Below are positions 15,681 through 25,212 of a stretch of 48,765 bases of DNA, piece after piece (position 1 is the stretch's first letter; the number at the start of each line of letters is the position of its first letter). The translations under genes were made by a program, and so were the position numbers. The stretch comes from an uncultured Clostridia bacterium. GTDB taxonomy: Bacteria; Bacillota; Clostridia; TANB77; CAG-508. The stretch is from positions 1 through 48,765 of the forward strand of contig CALXCD010000007.1 of the NCBI GenBank assembly GCA_944386715.1, read 5' to 3'. Under the pieces are notes generated by a model. That model made no database searches. It had not been told where the DNA came from and worked only from the letters and a program-made list of their open reading frames with translations.

Positions 15681-16664
15681 TTATACAGAAGTTGTTCTAG
15701 CAGTTGTGTCTAATAATACTATACGATAATTAGTAGTTATATCACCAGAGCTTATGTTGTACACAGTGAGAACGATATTGTTTTGATTTAATGTTATTCT
15801 TGCTGGAAGCGAACCTGTTAAAAAAGATGATGAAGTTGACACCTCGCTAGAACCAAAGTTGTAATATCTTTTTCCTTCTTTTGCAGTTTGTGTTAATGAT
15901 ATAACTGCTGTATTGTTAATGTTTAAACCTTTTGGATAATCCAATGTTATATCTGTTGGATTAAAAAAATTTCCTGGATTATCACTTTTAGTTGCTGTGA
16001 TTGTTCCAGTTAAAATTTTTAATCTATCTCCACCTAAATATTGTAAACCGCTTTCGTCATATACTCCTTCTTTTACTATTATTTTTCCATTAATTGTTCC
16101 TCCGCTTTTCAATAAATATGCAGAGCCATCTTCAACGCTTTCCAGCTCTTCCTGCAGTTCATTCAGTACTGTATGAAATTCTGCTTGTATTTTATTGTAA
16201 ATACTATTAAAATCTAAAAATGTTCTTTTGTCTTGAAAGTCTGTAATGCCATTTGAATTTGTTCTAAATCTTGCTAATTCGTATTGATATATACCAGAAA
16301 CATTCTTTACAATATTTGTTTGCGTTAAATTTGGATAGGCACTACTAGACTTTACTACTTTATAAGTTGCTTGATTTAATTCACTTTCTGTATTTGTTTT
16401 GTCTAAATCTATTTCTATAACTAATTTGCAATATGCAGATTCTGTTCCCACTGCAATTGGAGTTTCCGTATCTTCCTCTAAAAATCTTCCTTGTATACAT
16501 ACTGCCCCACTAGATACTGTTACATTTGAACCACTATAACTTACTAGCATTCCAGTTTTATAATTGTTACTTACTCCATTTACTCCGTTCAAGAATGTAT
16601 TAATAAATAGTGCAAAAATAGGGTTTTCAAAAAGTTGTTTTGAAAAAACATGACCTTTTAACAT
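15681..16664 (-). CDS. Baseplate or upper tail structural protein
   Basis: 327 aa. The N-terminal part (MLKGHVFSKQLFENPIFALF, then SGAVCIQGRFLEED) is a pattern seen in phage baseplate proteins that precede fibres. A short coiled coil near 155-170 is followed by beta-rich C-terminal sequence. No enzyme motif. Placed between the tail-associated protein and the fibre. Confidence 0.55.
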   Translation of the reverse strand: MLKGHVFSKQLFENPIFALFINTFLNGVNGVSNNYKTGMLVSYSGSNVTVSSGAVCIQGRFLEEDTETPIAVGTESAYCKLVIEIDLDKTNTESELNQATYKVVKSSSAYPNLTQTNIVKNVSGIYQYELARFRTNSNGITDFQDKRTFLDFNSIYNKIQAEFHTVLNELQEELESVEDGSAYLLKSGGTINGKIIVKEGVYDESGLQYLGGDRLKILTGTITATKSDNPGNFFNPTDITLDYPKGLNINNTAVISLTQTAKEGKRYYNFGSSEVSTSSSFLTGSLPARITLNQNNIVLTVYNISSGDITTNYRIVLLDTTARTTSV

Positions 16665-16666
16665 TA

Positions 16667-17884
16667 TTAATCTTTCCTTTCTTTTAATAATTTGTCTATA
16701 AATTTAGTTCTTATATTTCCACAAGTATATTCTATGAAATCTTTTTGCGTAATTTTTAAAGCTGATATATAGGTATCTAATAATACAGATTCTTTTGTTT
16801 TCATTGCTATAGGTGTCCCTATGCCAATGTTTTTATTATATCTAAAAGTAACTTTGTGATTATATGAATTTTTTTTGAATACGTCTAAAGCTGTTTGTCT
16901 TGCATCTTCATCTTTTTCTGTATATACTCTTTCTGTTCTTCCTTTTGCTCTATTTACATTTGACATATCTTCTGTAGTTGTTCTGTCATTTAGCAGATAT
17001 AAGACATATCTACCTGTGCTTGTCTTTACTATTACTTTAGACACAACACTCGTTTCGAACACTTCATTGTAGTTAGATATTGCTTGAGCCTTTACATTTA
17101 ACAACACCTTTTTTCTTTCTTGTTTTCCGATTGTAATTATTAATTTTTTGTTTTCAATAAAAAAATTGTACACAATATCATAATTTTGCGTACAATTCGT
17201 CATAAATGTATGTAAATTGTAGATGCCATTTTCAGCATTATCAACACTTTTTTCTAATTTAGTATGAGTAAGAGTTCTTACTTCTAAATATGTTTTATTT
17301 GTGAATTCATCTATGTTTTCTACAAAATGTGCATTGATTGTGTGTTCTAAGAAATCTTCAATACCTCTTTCTCTGATATACTGCTCCTCAATAACTTCTA
17401 CTTTCTCATCAAATATATTTGTTATATATTTTAATGTGTATTCATACATTATTCCACCGTTTTCATTAGAGATTTTATCAATTATTCCCCAATAAATTAT
17501 TTGCCCATTTTTTTTGATAAATACAATATCGTCTGCTTCTGCTGTTGTTTTCTTTAAAACTTTTATTATAGAATTTGCATTTGTTTCTTCGTCTATATTA
17601 ATTTCATAATCGCTTAATTCTACAATATCTTTTATTGAAAAGTCTCTGATATCAAATATCCACATCAGAATCTCATTTGTCTCTATTTTTATTTCTTCTT
17701 GTGCTAAAATTTGTATTACTTGACTTTTTTCGTAACTTTGCTCTAGTAAGTCTGTAAACTCTATATCTGCATTATATATTCCTCCTGTTTCAGGAGCCAA
17801 TAAATCTATTTCATAATATCCTGATTGTTCATTATATGCTAATACATAGTCTTGTTCATTAAAATGTACTATTAATTCATTCAT
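16667..17884 (-). CDS. Tail-associated protein (Gp37-like)
   Basis: 405 aa from the ATG behind AGGAGGTG; the longer frame would overlap the upstream gene and lacks such a site. Position directly after the distal tail protein and content (DIVFIKKNGQIIYWGIIDKI; NVNRAKGRTERVYTEKDED) fit the phage tail-associated/Gp37-like group that forms the baseplate hub. No lytic domain is visible. Confidence 0.6.
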   Translation of the reverse strand: MNELIVHFNEQDYVLAYNEQSGYYEIDLLAPETGGIYNADIEFTDLLEQSYEKSQVIQILAQEEIKIETNEILMWIFDIRDFSIKDIVELSDYEINIDEETNANSIIKVLKKTTAEADDIVFIKKNGQIIYWGIIDKISNENGGIMYEYTLKYITNIFDEKVEVIEEQYIRERGIEDFLEHTINAHFVENIDEFTNKTYLEVRTLTHTKLEKSVDNAENGIYNLHTFMTNCTQNYDIVYNFFIENKKLIITIGKQERKKVLLNVKAQAISNYNEVFETSVVSKVIVKTSTGRYVLYLLNDRTTTEDMSNVNRAKGRTERVYTEKDEDARQTALDVFKKNSYNHKVTFRYNKNIGIGTPIAMKTKESVLLDTYISALKITQKDFIEYTCGNIRTKFIDKLLKERKD

Positions 17885-17894
17885 CCTACACCTC

Positions 17895-18755
17895 CTAAAC
17901 AGCCTTGTAGTAGGTCCAAATAGTTGCTTTTGCATTCAACACATCATTATCTGCTGTTAGCCTTAATTCGCAAGACTTGTTTTGTGGAAGTCTTATTACT
18001 TCGTCTATTTTTTCAAAATCTTTTATTATATCTAAATCATATAAATCCTCTAATGTTCCATCTGTGTTTTGCTTGTTGATATAAAATTCATTTTCTTTTG
18101 TACAATATAGTAATTTTTCATATTCATTTATAGTTATATTGAATTTAAGTTCTTGATAAAGCTTTCCTTCGACATATAGCTGTATTTTAGGATTTATTAC
18201 TTTTCCTGTAAATTCTATTAAGATAGGCGCTTCTACATGTCCTGTATTTATGTGCTGCAAGTTTCTTGTATTGTAATCTGTGAATCTACTGTCCCACCTA
18301 AAGTCCCACCTTATTTCGTTTGAAACTGGTTTTATTGTATATACTGTTGTGTTTTCTTCATACCACAATGAAGTGCTAGCAAACTCTATAGGACAAGCGA
18401 GCCAAATACCTGTTTTTTCAGTTTTATCTAATTTAATAATTGCTACATCTCTATAATATATTTTTTCTCCTGCTTCAAAAGGTACACCATACAAAAATTT
18501 AATTTTGTTAGAACCTTCTATGTAATCAATGAATTCTTTGACTTTGTCATATGATTTGAAGTATAATGTTCCTTTTGGGTTTTTTTGTTGTAACTCTCTA
18601 TTATTTTCTATAAAAGAATTTTGCAATCTAACAAAGTTAATTTTGTATGAATAGCCTAAGTCTGTTGGAGACACAAAAAAACAGCCTTCATCTAGGTTGT
18701 CCATTTTAAATTGCTGTCCTTTTTCATTTTCTAATAAAAATCTTCTTACTTTCAC
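17895..18755 (-). CDS. Distal tail protein
   Basis: 287 aa starting at a GTG that lies 6 nt behind AGGAGG; upstream ATGs precede the ribosome binding site and overlap the tape measure gene. N-terminus VKVRRFLLENEKGQQFKMDN and the central aromatic-rich block resemble Dit-type proteins that cap the tail tube and hold the receptor-binding apparatus. The order tape measure, Dit, tail-associated protein is conserved in siphophages. Confidence 0.7.
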   Translation of the reverse strand: MKVRRFLLENEKGQQFKMDNLDEGCFFVSPTDLGYSYKINFVRLQNSFIENNRELQQKNPKGTLYFKSYDKVKEFIDYIEGSNKIKFLYGVPFEAGEKIYYRDVAIIKLDKTEKTGIWLACPIEFASTSLWYEENTTVYTIKPVSNEIRWDFRWDSRFTDYNTRNLQHINTGHVEAPILIEFTGKVINPKIQLYVEGKLYQELKFNITINEYEKLLYCTKENEFYINKQNTDGTLEDLYDLDIIKDFEKIDEVIRLPQNKSCELRLTADNDVLNAKATIWTYYKAV

Positions 18756-18765
18756 TCTATGCCTC

Positions 18766-20967
18766 CTATCCATACATTCTTCCAAAATTATCATTAACAG
18801 ATGTTATAATAAATCTTCCTGCGACATCTTTGTCAATCACTATTTGAGCATTCAAATTTTTAATTGCCATAATAAATGCGTTTGTTATATTTTCTAAACT
18901 TAACTGTTTAGCACTGTCTGTTTTAGAAATTGTAGAATTAACATCAAATTTAGTAGGAATTGAATTAGACATATCTTTCGTTACATCCTTCATTGTGTTT
19001 GAAAAACCTTCTCCTAAACCTAATGCTAAATTTGTACCTATTTTATCTCTAAATACCTTTGATGGTGAGTGTATTCCAAAAAAAGACATAATTCCATTTA
19101 AAATATTTCCACACCATTCATTAATCTTTCCCAATAACCAATCTTTGGCGTTTTTTATTCCTTCCCAAATTCCATTTACTAAATTTTTTCCTATTTCTGC
19201 AATATTAGAAAAATAATTTGTAAACCCATTAACTAAAGAACTTATAATTTGTGGTATTTTACTAATCAATTGTGGTATTGCGCTTATTAATCCTTCGGCT
19301 AATTTGACTATTAATGTAATTCCCATTTGTATAATTTTAGGTAAATTATTAGTTATTGCATTTATTAATTTATCTATTATTACAGGTATTTTATCAATAA
19401 GCTTCGGTAAAGCATTTATTAATCCTTCAGCTAAAGCAAGTATTAGCTGTATTCCAGAGTCTACTATATAATCAATATTATCTAATAAAGTTTCTACAAT
19501 TGTCATTATTGAATCGATTGCAACTGGAATAAGATTTGGTAATGTTTGTGATATCCCGTTTATCAATTCTGTTAATAGTTCTATTCCTGCTTGTAATATT
19601 GTTGGTAAATTAGATATTATACCTGTTAATAATGAATCTATTATATAAAACGCAGAATACCCAATATCTGGTGCAAATGTTGTTATGCTGTCAATTAATT
19701 GTGTTATTATTTCAGATCCAACTTCCATTATCTCTGGTAAATGCTCTATTATTTTTTCAGTCAGTTCAGGAATCAATGCTATTACTCCATCTATAATTAT
19801 TTTAAGTCTTGGCATTATGTTTTCTGCGGCAGTTCCTATACTATCAACTAAATTGTTTACTAATCCACTAAAATCAGCATTATCATCTGCTATTCCTGTT
19901 AACATATTTTTCCAGGCTGATTTCATTGCTGATACTGAACCTTGAATAGTCGTACTTGCTTCTTTAGCAGTTGTTCCTGTTATTCCCAATTCGCCTTGAA
20001 TTACATGAATAGCTTGATATACATCGTTCAAATTGCTAATATCATACTTAATTCCTGTAATTTTTTGTGCATCCACCAAAAGTCTTTGCATTTCTTCTTT
20101 GGTTCCACCATAACCTAATTTAAGGTTATCTAACATAGTGTAATTTTGTTTAGCGAACCCTTGATATGCATTTTGTATCATCGTCATGTCTGTTCCCATT
20201 TTGTTTGCATTATCAGACATGTCTGTGATTGCCATATCAGCAACTTTGGCTGATTTAGCAGTATCTCCATTCAAACTTTGTAGTAAACTCGCTGAAAATG
20301 ATGTTACTGTTTCCATATATTCATTCGCCGAAAGTCCAGCCGTTTTATAGGCGTTATTAGCGTAATTTTGAACTGTGGCTGAACTTTCTTTGAATAATGT
20401 GTCAACACCGCCAACCAACTGTTCATAATCTGCATAACTTTCTAATGCTTGTTTTCCAATATTAAGCATAGCTGAACCAACTTGTTTGATCGCACTACCT
20501 AAAGTTCTGATTCCGCTAGTTATCATATCCCCTAAAACGTTTGCTTTAAGTAAATCACCGAATTTTATTGTACTTTGTCCAGCTTCATCTAAACCATTTT
20601 TCATTTCTTCTAGTTCTTTATTGCTCTTATCTGTTGCAGACTGCATTTGCAATAACTGTGCTTCAGCATTGTTAAGTTGTGTTTTAAAAGTTTTGACTTT
20701 TTCATTGTTTGAACCATATTCTTTTTCTGCATCTGCTAAAGCTGTTCTTAAATTATTTATTTTTTCTTTTTGCTCTTGTATCGTATTGTTCATATTTGTG
20801 TATGATACCTTAGTGTCTTTTATTGTTTTATCTCCAGAAGTAAATTGTGCGTTTGTTAATTTCATTTCGCTCGAAACTTGTTTTAAATTGGAAGTAATCT
20901 CTCTTAATGCTTTTCTGTATTCGCTTTCTCCAGTCAATTTAACTGTACCGCCGAAACTTGTTGCCAT
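18766..20967 (-). CDS. Tail tape measure protein
   Basis: 733 aa. An N-terminal coiled coil (residues 15-125) is followed by a conserved TP901-type core (ASYADYEQLVGGVDTLF; ANEYMETVTSFSASLLQSL) and then repeated hydrophobic segments (IPVIIDKLINAI, IPQIISSLVNGF) before the C-terminal HSPSKVFRDKIG motif common in these proteins. It sets tail length; about 1.5 angstrom per residue would give a tail near 110 nm. Preceded by tail chaperones as usual. Confidence 0.92.
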   Translation of the reverse strand: MATSFGGTVKLTGESEYRKALREITSNLKQVSSEMKLTNAQFTSGDKTIKDTKVSYTNMNNTIQEQKEKINNLRTALADAEKEYGSNNEKVKTFKTQLNNAEAQLLQMQSATDKSNKELEEMKNGLDEAGQSTIKFGDLLKANVLGDMITSGIRTLGSAIKQVGSAMLNIGKQALESYADYEQLVGGVDTLFKESSATVQNYANNAYKTAGLSANEYMETVTSFSASLLQSLNGDTAKSAKVADMAITDMSDNANKMGTDMTMIQNAYQGFAKQNYTMLDNLKLGYGGTKEEMQRLLVDAQKITGIKYDISNLNDVYQAIHVIQGELGITGTTAKEASTTIQGSVSAMKSAWKNMLTGIADDNADFSGLVNNLVDSIGTAAENIMPRLKIIIDGVIALIPELTEKIIEHLPEIMEVGSEIITQLIDSITTFAPDIGYSAFYIIDSLLTGIISNLPTILQAGIELLTELINGISQTLPNLIPVAIDSIMTIVETLLDNIDYIVDSGIQLILALAEGLINALPKLIDKIPVIIDKLINAITNNLPKIIQMGITLIVKLAEGLISAIPQLISKIPQIISSLVNGFTNYFSNIAEIGKNLVNGIWEGIKNAKDWLLGKINEWCGNILNGIMSFFGIHSPSKVFRDKIGTNLALGLGEGFSNTMKDVTKDMSNSIPTKFDVNSTISKTDSAKQLSLENITNAFIMAIKNLNAQIVIDKDVAGRFIITSVNDNFGRMYG

Positions 20968-21012
20968 CGTTTCACCTTCTTTATCTATAAAATAAAGAAA
21001 GGTATTGGGTAA

Positions 21013-21186
21013 CTACTTCACTAACTCTGTCTGTGCGTGTTCCTCACTCGTTTCTTTTTGTATTCGTATTATTTTTCTGCACCTTTTGCATTTCATTTCC
21101 GCTTCAATGTGTCTAGCAAAAATCAGAGTTAATCCACATTGAGGGCATTTAATTTTTTCCATTTTTTCTTTTTTTTGACTAATCAC
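21013..21186 (-). CDS. Com-like zinc-ribbon protein
   Basis: 57 aa from a GTG behind GAGGAG (an internal ATG at 21162 would give 49 aa). Two C-x2-C pairs (CPQCG and CKRCRK) form a zinc ribbon like the Mu Com family of small RNA-binding regulators. It overlaps the end of the frameshifted tail chaperone and precedes the tape measure. The role in tail assembly or translation is not known. Confidence 0.6.
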   Translation of the reverse strand: MISQKKEKMEKIKCPQCGLTLIFARHIEAEMKCKRCRKIIRIQKETSEEHAQTELVK

Positions 21187-21753
21187 TGAATAATTCTCCT
21201 CTATGATTTATTTTTTCCTCTAATTCGTAATAAGTTATTTGTTTTAATTGAAAATCGTAATTATTCTTATAATGTTCATATAATTTTAGTAATTTTCTTA
21301 ATGTCATTCTTCCTACTTCTTTTTCTTCAAAGCCTAATAGACAATGTCCTATGAATAATAGCCACGAGAAATCAATAATAAACTCTTCTTCCTCGTGGAT
21401 TACACGTTTTTTTCTGTCGAGTCATTTTTAGTAGAGTCAATAACTGTTTCTTGCATTTTTTCTGCTAAATCTTTCATTCCCATGTCCGTTATTATTCTTC
21501 CAACTTGTTTATCTGTTATAAATTCTCTTTTAACTTCTTTACTTTCGTTTTCTATGTCAATTCCCTCGTTAATCATTTCTAAAATACCGAATTTTAATGC
21601 TCCTATGTTTATCTCATTGTCTTTTCCATCGGTTAAATCTCCCCACTTTTCATAAGACCCATATTTTTCTTGTATTTTTTCCATAACGTTTAGATTGAAA
21701 ACTAATGGATATTCAAGTCCTTTTGAATTGATATGTTTCATTGTATCTTGCAT
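21179..21753 (-). CDS. Tail chaperone fusion made by -1 frameshifting (gpGT type)
   Basis: The zero-frame protein ends KNDSTEKNV. A slippery heptamer A-AAA-AAC (21406-21412) lies three codons before its stop. Slipping back one base continues as RVIHEEEEFIIDFSWLLFIG through a helical domain to GELFSD at 21179. A 7-bp hairpin, CCACGAG/CTCGTGG, starts a few bases past the slip site, as expected for a stimulator. Such gpG/gpGT pairs in a fixed ratio guide tape-measure assembly. Total about 191 aa. Confidence 0.85.
21400..21753 (-). CDS. Tail assembly chaperone (gpG type)
   Basis: 117 aa. MKHINSKGLEYPLVFNLNVM and EKYGSYEKW are typical of the phage tail chaperone that precedes the tape measure gene. 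It is the product when ribosomes do not slip at AAAAAAC. Position between the major tail protein and tape measure supports the call. Confidence 0.8.
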   Translation of the reverse strand: MQDTMKHINSKGLEYPLVFNLNVMEKIQEKYGSYEKWGDLTDGKDNEINIGALKFGILEMINEGIDIENESKEVKREFITDKQVGRIITDMGMKDLAEKMQETVIDSTKNDSTEKNV

Positions 21754-21773
21754 GTGTTTTTCCTCCTAAAATA

Positions 21774-21803
21774 AAGAAAGCAAACTTATTTGTCTGCTTT
21801 CTT
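21774..21803 (-). terminator. Hairpin after the 51-aa tail gene
   Basis: A 9-bp stem AAGAAAGCA/TGCTTTCTT overlapping the stop of the 51-aa gene and preceding the chaperone ribosome binding site. A T-rich stretch follows. It could be a partial terminator that sets the ratio of tail tube protein to chaperones. Confidence 0.4.
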
Positions 21804-21941
21804 CTTATTACTTTTTTCTACCTTCTCAACATATTGTTTTATTTCTTCATATCTTGCATCTGTTACATCTAATTCATCATTTAGTTTATATACTTTGTTT
21901 GTATATTTATCTCTAAATATTTCTTTTACTTTGACTTTCAT
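21786..21941 (-). CDS. 51-aa protein between tail tube and chaperone genes
   Basis: MKVKVKEIFRDKYTNKVYKL then an acidic helix and a lysine-rich end. Small proteins with the pattern 'F-x-D-K-Y-T-x-K-x-Y-x-x-G/N' lie at this place in many phages. The start has a weak GAAAG-type ribosome binding site. Function unknown. Confidence 0.65.
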   Translation of the reverse strand: MKVKVKEIFRDKYTNKVYKLNDELDVTDARYEEIKQYVEKVEKSNKKKADK

Positions 21942-21956
21942 ACTATTTCTTCCTTT

Positions 21957-22538
21957 CTAGGCAGCTGGAGTTAATAATCCGTCTAAATATTCTTGTGCTT
22001 CTGTTAATGTTTCAAATGTCTGTACTTTTCTCCAATCGCCAATTTTCATTCCGTTAATTTCTTCTAATAGTTCCAATACATTAGCTTCAATTGAAACCGT
22101 ATTATATTCTATTGACTCACCTTTTGTTTTGCTATCTGCTGTAATTTTTGTTATTTGTATTCTTGGTAAAAACTCTACTTTGTATTTTTTTACCCCATTG
22201 TAAACTTTTGTAACTATATGTCCATATCCTATTTCTGGTGCTACATCTTCTGAATTTTCGGTAACTTCTTTTTCTTCTATAGTACAACCTTTTACGTTTG
22301 CATAAGTTTCATCATCTACATCGTCAATAGTTAATGTTACTGTTCCACCGTTAAAAGATGTATCTTTTTCAACTTCTTTATCATCAGCAAATAAACTAAC
22401 ATCATTTCTTTCTTCTGATAATGATGCATCAATTAGTCGTCCTAAAACTGGAACTTTATCCTCTGTTAAGGATTTATATTTTTTCGTTGTATAATCAATT
22501 TCATTATATTTTGCATTTCTTAATCCTATATTTGCCAT
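21957..22538 (-). CDS. Major tail protein
   Basis: 193 aa. Beta-rich with NGGTVTLTIDDVDDETYANV and GYGHIVTKVYNGVKKYKVEF, matching the phi13/TP901-type tail tube family. It lies after the tail terminator and before the chaperones. Ends in TAG. Confidence 0.85.
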   Translation of the reverse strand: MANIGLRNAKYNEIDYTTKKYKSLTEDKVPVLGRLIDASLSEERNDVSLFADDKEVEKDTSFNGGTVTLTIDDVDDETYANVKGCTIEEKEVTENSEDVAPEIGYGHIVTKVYNGVKKYKVEFLPRIQITKITADSKTKGESIEYNTVSIEANVLELLEEINGMKIGDWRKVQTFETLTEAQEYLDGLLTPAA

Positions 22539-22864
22539 TATATTTTCCTACCTTTCTTAAACGAACATGTTCTATGATATAATCCTGTTTCTTCTTCATA
22601 CATTTCAGGACTATCTCCGTTCCATGTCCATTCATTTTCTTTCATTTTATTTTTTATTGAACTCATTATATTTAAATAATTGCTATCACTATAAATATCT
22701 ATATCTACATTTACTTCGCTATCTGTAATTTCATCATCACTTGCAAAAGCTGGATTTTCTTCAAGCATTGTCCATGTAATATATGTCTTGTTTGAACCTC
22801 TATACTTTAAATGGGCAACTGGAACATCTAAAGTAGATAATATTTTTTTGATTTCACTTTCCAT
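22538..22864 (-). CDS. Tail completion / terminator-like protein
   Basis: 108 aa, ending at the base where the major tail protein starts (overlapping TAATG type junction). DVPVAHLKYRGSNKTYITWT and the C-terminal YHRTCSFK resemble small proteins that cap tails in Firmicute siphophages. Called from position and size. Confidence 0.6.
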   Translation of the reverse strand: MESEIKKILSTLDVPVAHLKYRGSNKTYITWTMLEENPAFASDDEITDSEVNVDIDIYSDSNYLNIMSSIKNKMKENEWTWNGDSPEMYEEETGLYHRTCSFKKGRKI

Positions 22865-22868
22865 ATAA

Positions 22869-23300
22869 TTACTCCTTTGGCAAATATTTTTCTTGAACTT
22901 TTTTCATTGCTTCTTCTATCTGAGCTTTTTTAAAGGATTTTCTAAAAAATGGTTTCTTGCTTTCACCTGAACTTGTACCATATTCTCTTGCTAAAGCAAT
23001 TAAAGGAATTGGCACTCCATCTGGATATTGTTTTGTTCTTTTGGTTGTATCATAACCATAAAATCCAACTTTACAGTTTACTCCGTCATCAGATGGTGTT
23101 CTATATACTCTTGTTAGTGTAAGTCCTTTATTTAGACTTCTGACAGACTTAAAAGATTTACTCATATTAGCTTGTACATTTTTATATACTATTTGAGCTC
23201 CTGCTTTTGTCATATTTCCCATCATTTCAAAAGTATTATCATAGACTTCCTCAAATTGTTTTATTAGTTCAGTTGGAAACATTGCTTCATATCTTGCCAT
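22869..23300 (-). CDS. HK97 gp10-like head-tail protein
   Basis: 143 aa from the ATG in TAATG overlapping the previous stop; an upstream ATG would add seven residues. GFYGYDTTKRTKQYPDGVPI and EYGTSSGESKKPFFRKSF match the gp10-like family (ending F-x-R-P/K-x-x-x). It joins head and tail. Basic C-terminus. Confidence 0.8.
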   Translation of the reverse strand: MARYEAMFPTELIKQFEEVYDNTFEMMGNMTKAGAQIVYKNVQANMSKSFKSVRSLNKGLTLTRVYRTPSDDGVNCKVGFYGYDTTKRTKQYPDGVPIPLIALAREYGTSSGESKKPFFRKSFKKAQIEEAMKKVQEKYLPKE

Positions 23301-23644
23301 TATTTTGTTACCCTCTTGCATTGCATTTCAAGTTCAATATTTGCTTCATCTATATTGTTTAAATATTCGATAGTATAGATATTGTTTTTATACTTTACAT
23401 ATACTTTTCTATTACTACTATAGTAAGTGTCTTCGACCTTTTTTGAATATCTTATAGTAAAGTTTGTATATGCACCTTCAAAATCAGACCCACTTGCAAT
23501 CAAAGTATAGCCTTTTGTGGTTTTTACTTTTGCAAAAGGTTTGAGGATAATGCTTTCTTTTTTTGTAACAAATCCATCATTATCCTCTGTTTCTTCTATT
23601 TGATATATAGATATTTTTTTATTATAATCTCCTGCGTTAATCAT
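23300..23644 (-). CDS. Head-tail adaptor protein
   Basis: 114 aa. INAGDYNKKISIYQIEETED NDGF followed by a beta-barrel pattern is the SPP1 gp16/phage head-tail joining family signature. It overlaps both neighbours by a few bases in a tightly packed operon. Confidence 0.8.
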   Translation of the reverse strand: MINAGDYNKKISIYQIEETEDNDGFVTKKESIILKPFAKVKTTKGYTLIASGSDFEGAYTNFTIRYSKKVEDTYYSSNRKVYVKYKNNIYTIEYLNNIDEANIELEMQCKRVTK

Positions 23645-23952
23645 AAGTTGTTCCTCGTATGCATATCAAGAATAGTCTTTATTGTATTGTTTATATGACT
23701 TTTATCAGCATACATGTTTCTGTTGTCATACATATCTTGACATAAAATATAAACTACAAGAACAAAATCTGAATAACTATCTAACGTTTCCGCTCCTTCG
23801 TCATCAGATTCTTTTGGTATTCCTGTGTAATTTTCTATATAATTTTTAGCAATATCTAAATATGATTCGAGTTCTTTTTTAACGTTTTCGTCAACTTCTG
23901 TTATTCTAATATAGTTGACAATATTTTCAACTGTAATTTCACTTACTTTCAT
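23641..23952 (-). CDS. Head-tail connector (gp6-like)
   Basis: 103 aa. LDIAKNYIENYTGI and ILCQDMYDNRNMY match the phage QLRG/gp6-type DNA-packaging connector family. It follows the major capsid gene as usual and overlaps the adaptor. Confidence 0.8.
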   Translation of the reverse strand: MKVSEITVENIVNYIRITEVDENVKKELESYLDIAKNYIENYTGIPKESDDEGAETLDSYSDFVLVVYILCQDMYDNRNMYADKSHINNTIKTILDMHTRNNL

Positions 23953-23979
23953 TGTTTTTTCCTCCTTTCAGGAGTTTTG

Positions 23980-25146
23980 TTATGCTGCATCTGTTGCTCC
24001 AGCTACAGCAACGGCTATTTTTTGTGTATTTTCTACTTTAGCATCTAATTCAGAATAACCAACAACACCAATAGCATGTTGTGTAGCAAATCTTTCTAAT
24101 AAGATTTGAATTTCCATTGCTTCAGTCTCCTTAATTGCTAAACCTGAAAAATCTCCATAAAAAATAACAGCTTTTGATGCTGTTCCTAATTTTTCAACTT
24201 TTTCTGAACAATAAACAGGTTTTCCAAGTAATTCATAATCCCATTTTTCGTTAAATGCTCTATTTAATAAATAATTTCCATCATTGTCTTTTAATTTTCT
24301 TATTTTCTTTCTTGTGTCTCTATTCATAATCCAATATGCATTTGTTTGATATGTATCTTGAATTGTTTCTTGAATGTCTATTAATTCATCAGCTGTTATA
24401 CTAGATTTATTTGCTAATGTAACCTTCATATTAGTTGAATCGTAAGAGCCAACTATTCCTGAAATTTTAGAATCCGTTCCGTTTAAACATTCTCCTTCAT
24501 AAAATAATTTAAATTTTTCAGCCATTTTGTTTACTACATAATCTGTTAAGTTGAAATCATTGTTATTTAATAATGATTTTGATATTTTTGTTAAAGCTCC
24601 AATTAAAAATCCTGTTAATTCAACTGTACTAAATTTTCCTGAATGAGATACTAACTCATCAAATTCAGTAGCATAGTCAACCGTAACATCATCAGTTGTG
24701 CTATCATATAGCGGAACAGCTAATGTTCCTTTTGCATCATATCTAGTAGCACTTGCGTACAATGGTGATATTTCAATTACTTTATCGATTATTTTTTTAG
24801 CAATTGTTCTTGGTATTATTGAACCATTATTACTTTTTGTTAGTTGAGTTTCTGTGTTTTGAGGTACTCCATTAACAACATTTCTAATAAATTGTGCAAA
24901 TGCTTTTATGTCTTTTTCTTCTTGTGTTAGTTCTTTTTTGTCTTCTACTTTTTTTACTTCCATTCTGTCCATTTTTTCCTTTCTTTCTAATGTAGCATCA
25001 ATATTTTTTATTTCTTTTTCTATTTCATCAAAATTTTTAATTTCCTCTTCATTCATAGCTCTGTTTTCAGACTTTGCCACATTTAATATTCCTTCCATTT
25101 TTTCTTGTAAATCATTTCTTTTTTCAATTAACTCTTTTTCGTTCAT
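23980..25146 (-). CDS. HK97-fold major capsid protein
   Basis: 388 aa. An N-terminal coiled-coil delta domain (about residues 1-80, rich in K and E) is followed by the HK97 capsid core from SNNGSIIPRTIAKKIIDKVI onward. A protease gene lies directly upstream, so the delta domain is probably removed at maturation. The C-terminus ends in alanine-rich sequence. Confidence 0.9.
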   Translation of the reverse strand: MNEKELIEKRNDLQEKMEGILNVAKSENRAMNEEEIKNFDEIEKEIKNIDATLERKEKMDRMEVKKVEDKKELTQEEKDIKAFAQFIRNVVNGVPQNTETQLTKSNNGSIIPRTIAKKIIDKVIEISPLYASATRYDAKGTLAVPLYDSTTDDVTVDYATEFDELVSHSGKFSTVELTGFLIGALTKISKSLLNNNDFNLTDYVVNKMAEKFKLFYEGECLNGTDSKISGIVGSYDSTNMKVTLANKSSITADELIDIQETIQDTYQTNAYWIMNRDTRKKIRKLKDNDGNYLLNRAFNEKWDYELLGKPVYCSEKVEKLGTASKAVIFYGDFSGLAIKETEAMEIQILLERFATQHAIGVVGYSELDAKVENTQKIAVAVAGATDAA

Positions 25147-25182
25147 ATTTTTTACCTTCCTTCTTTAAAATTTTTGCAAAAT

Positions 25183-25212
25183 AAAAAACAACTAGTTTAT
25201 AGTTGCTTTTTT
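25183..25212 (-). terminator. Hairpin between protease and capsid genes
   Basis: AAAAAGCAACT pairs with AGTTGTTTTTT on the minus strand, overlapping the protease stop. It looks like an intrinsic terminator inside the head operon. No strong promoter follows, so it may be a partial terminator or an mRNA-stabilising structure for the capsid message. Confidence 0.5.
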
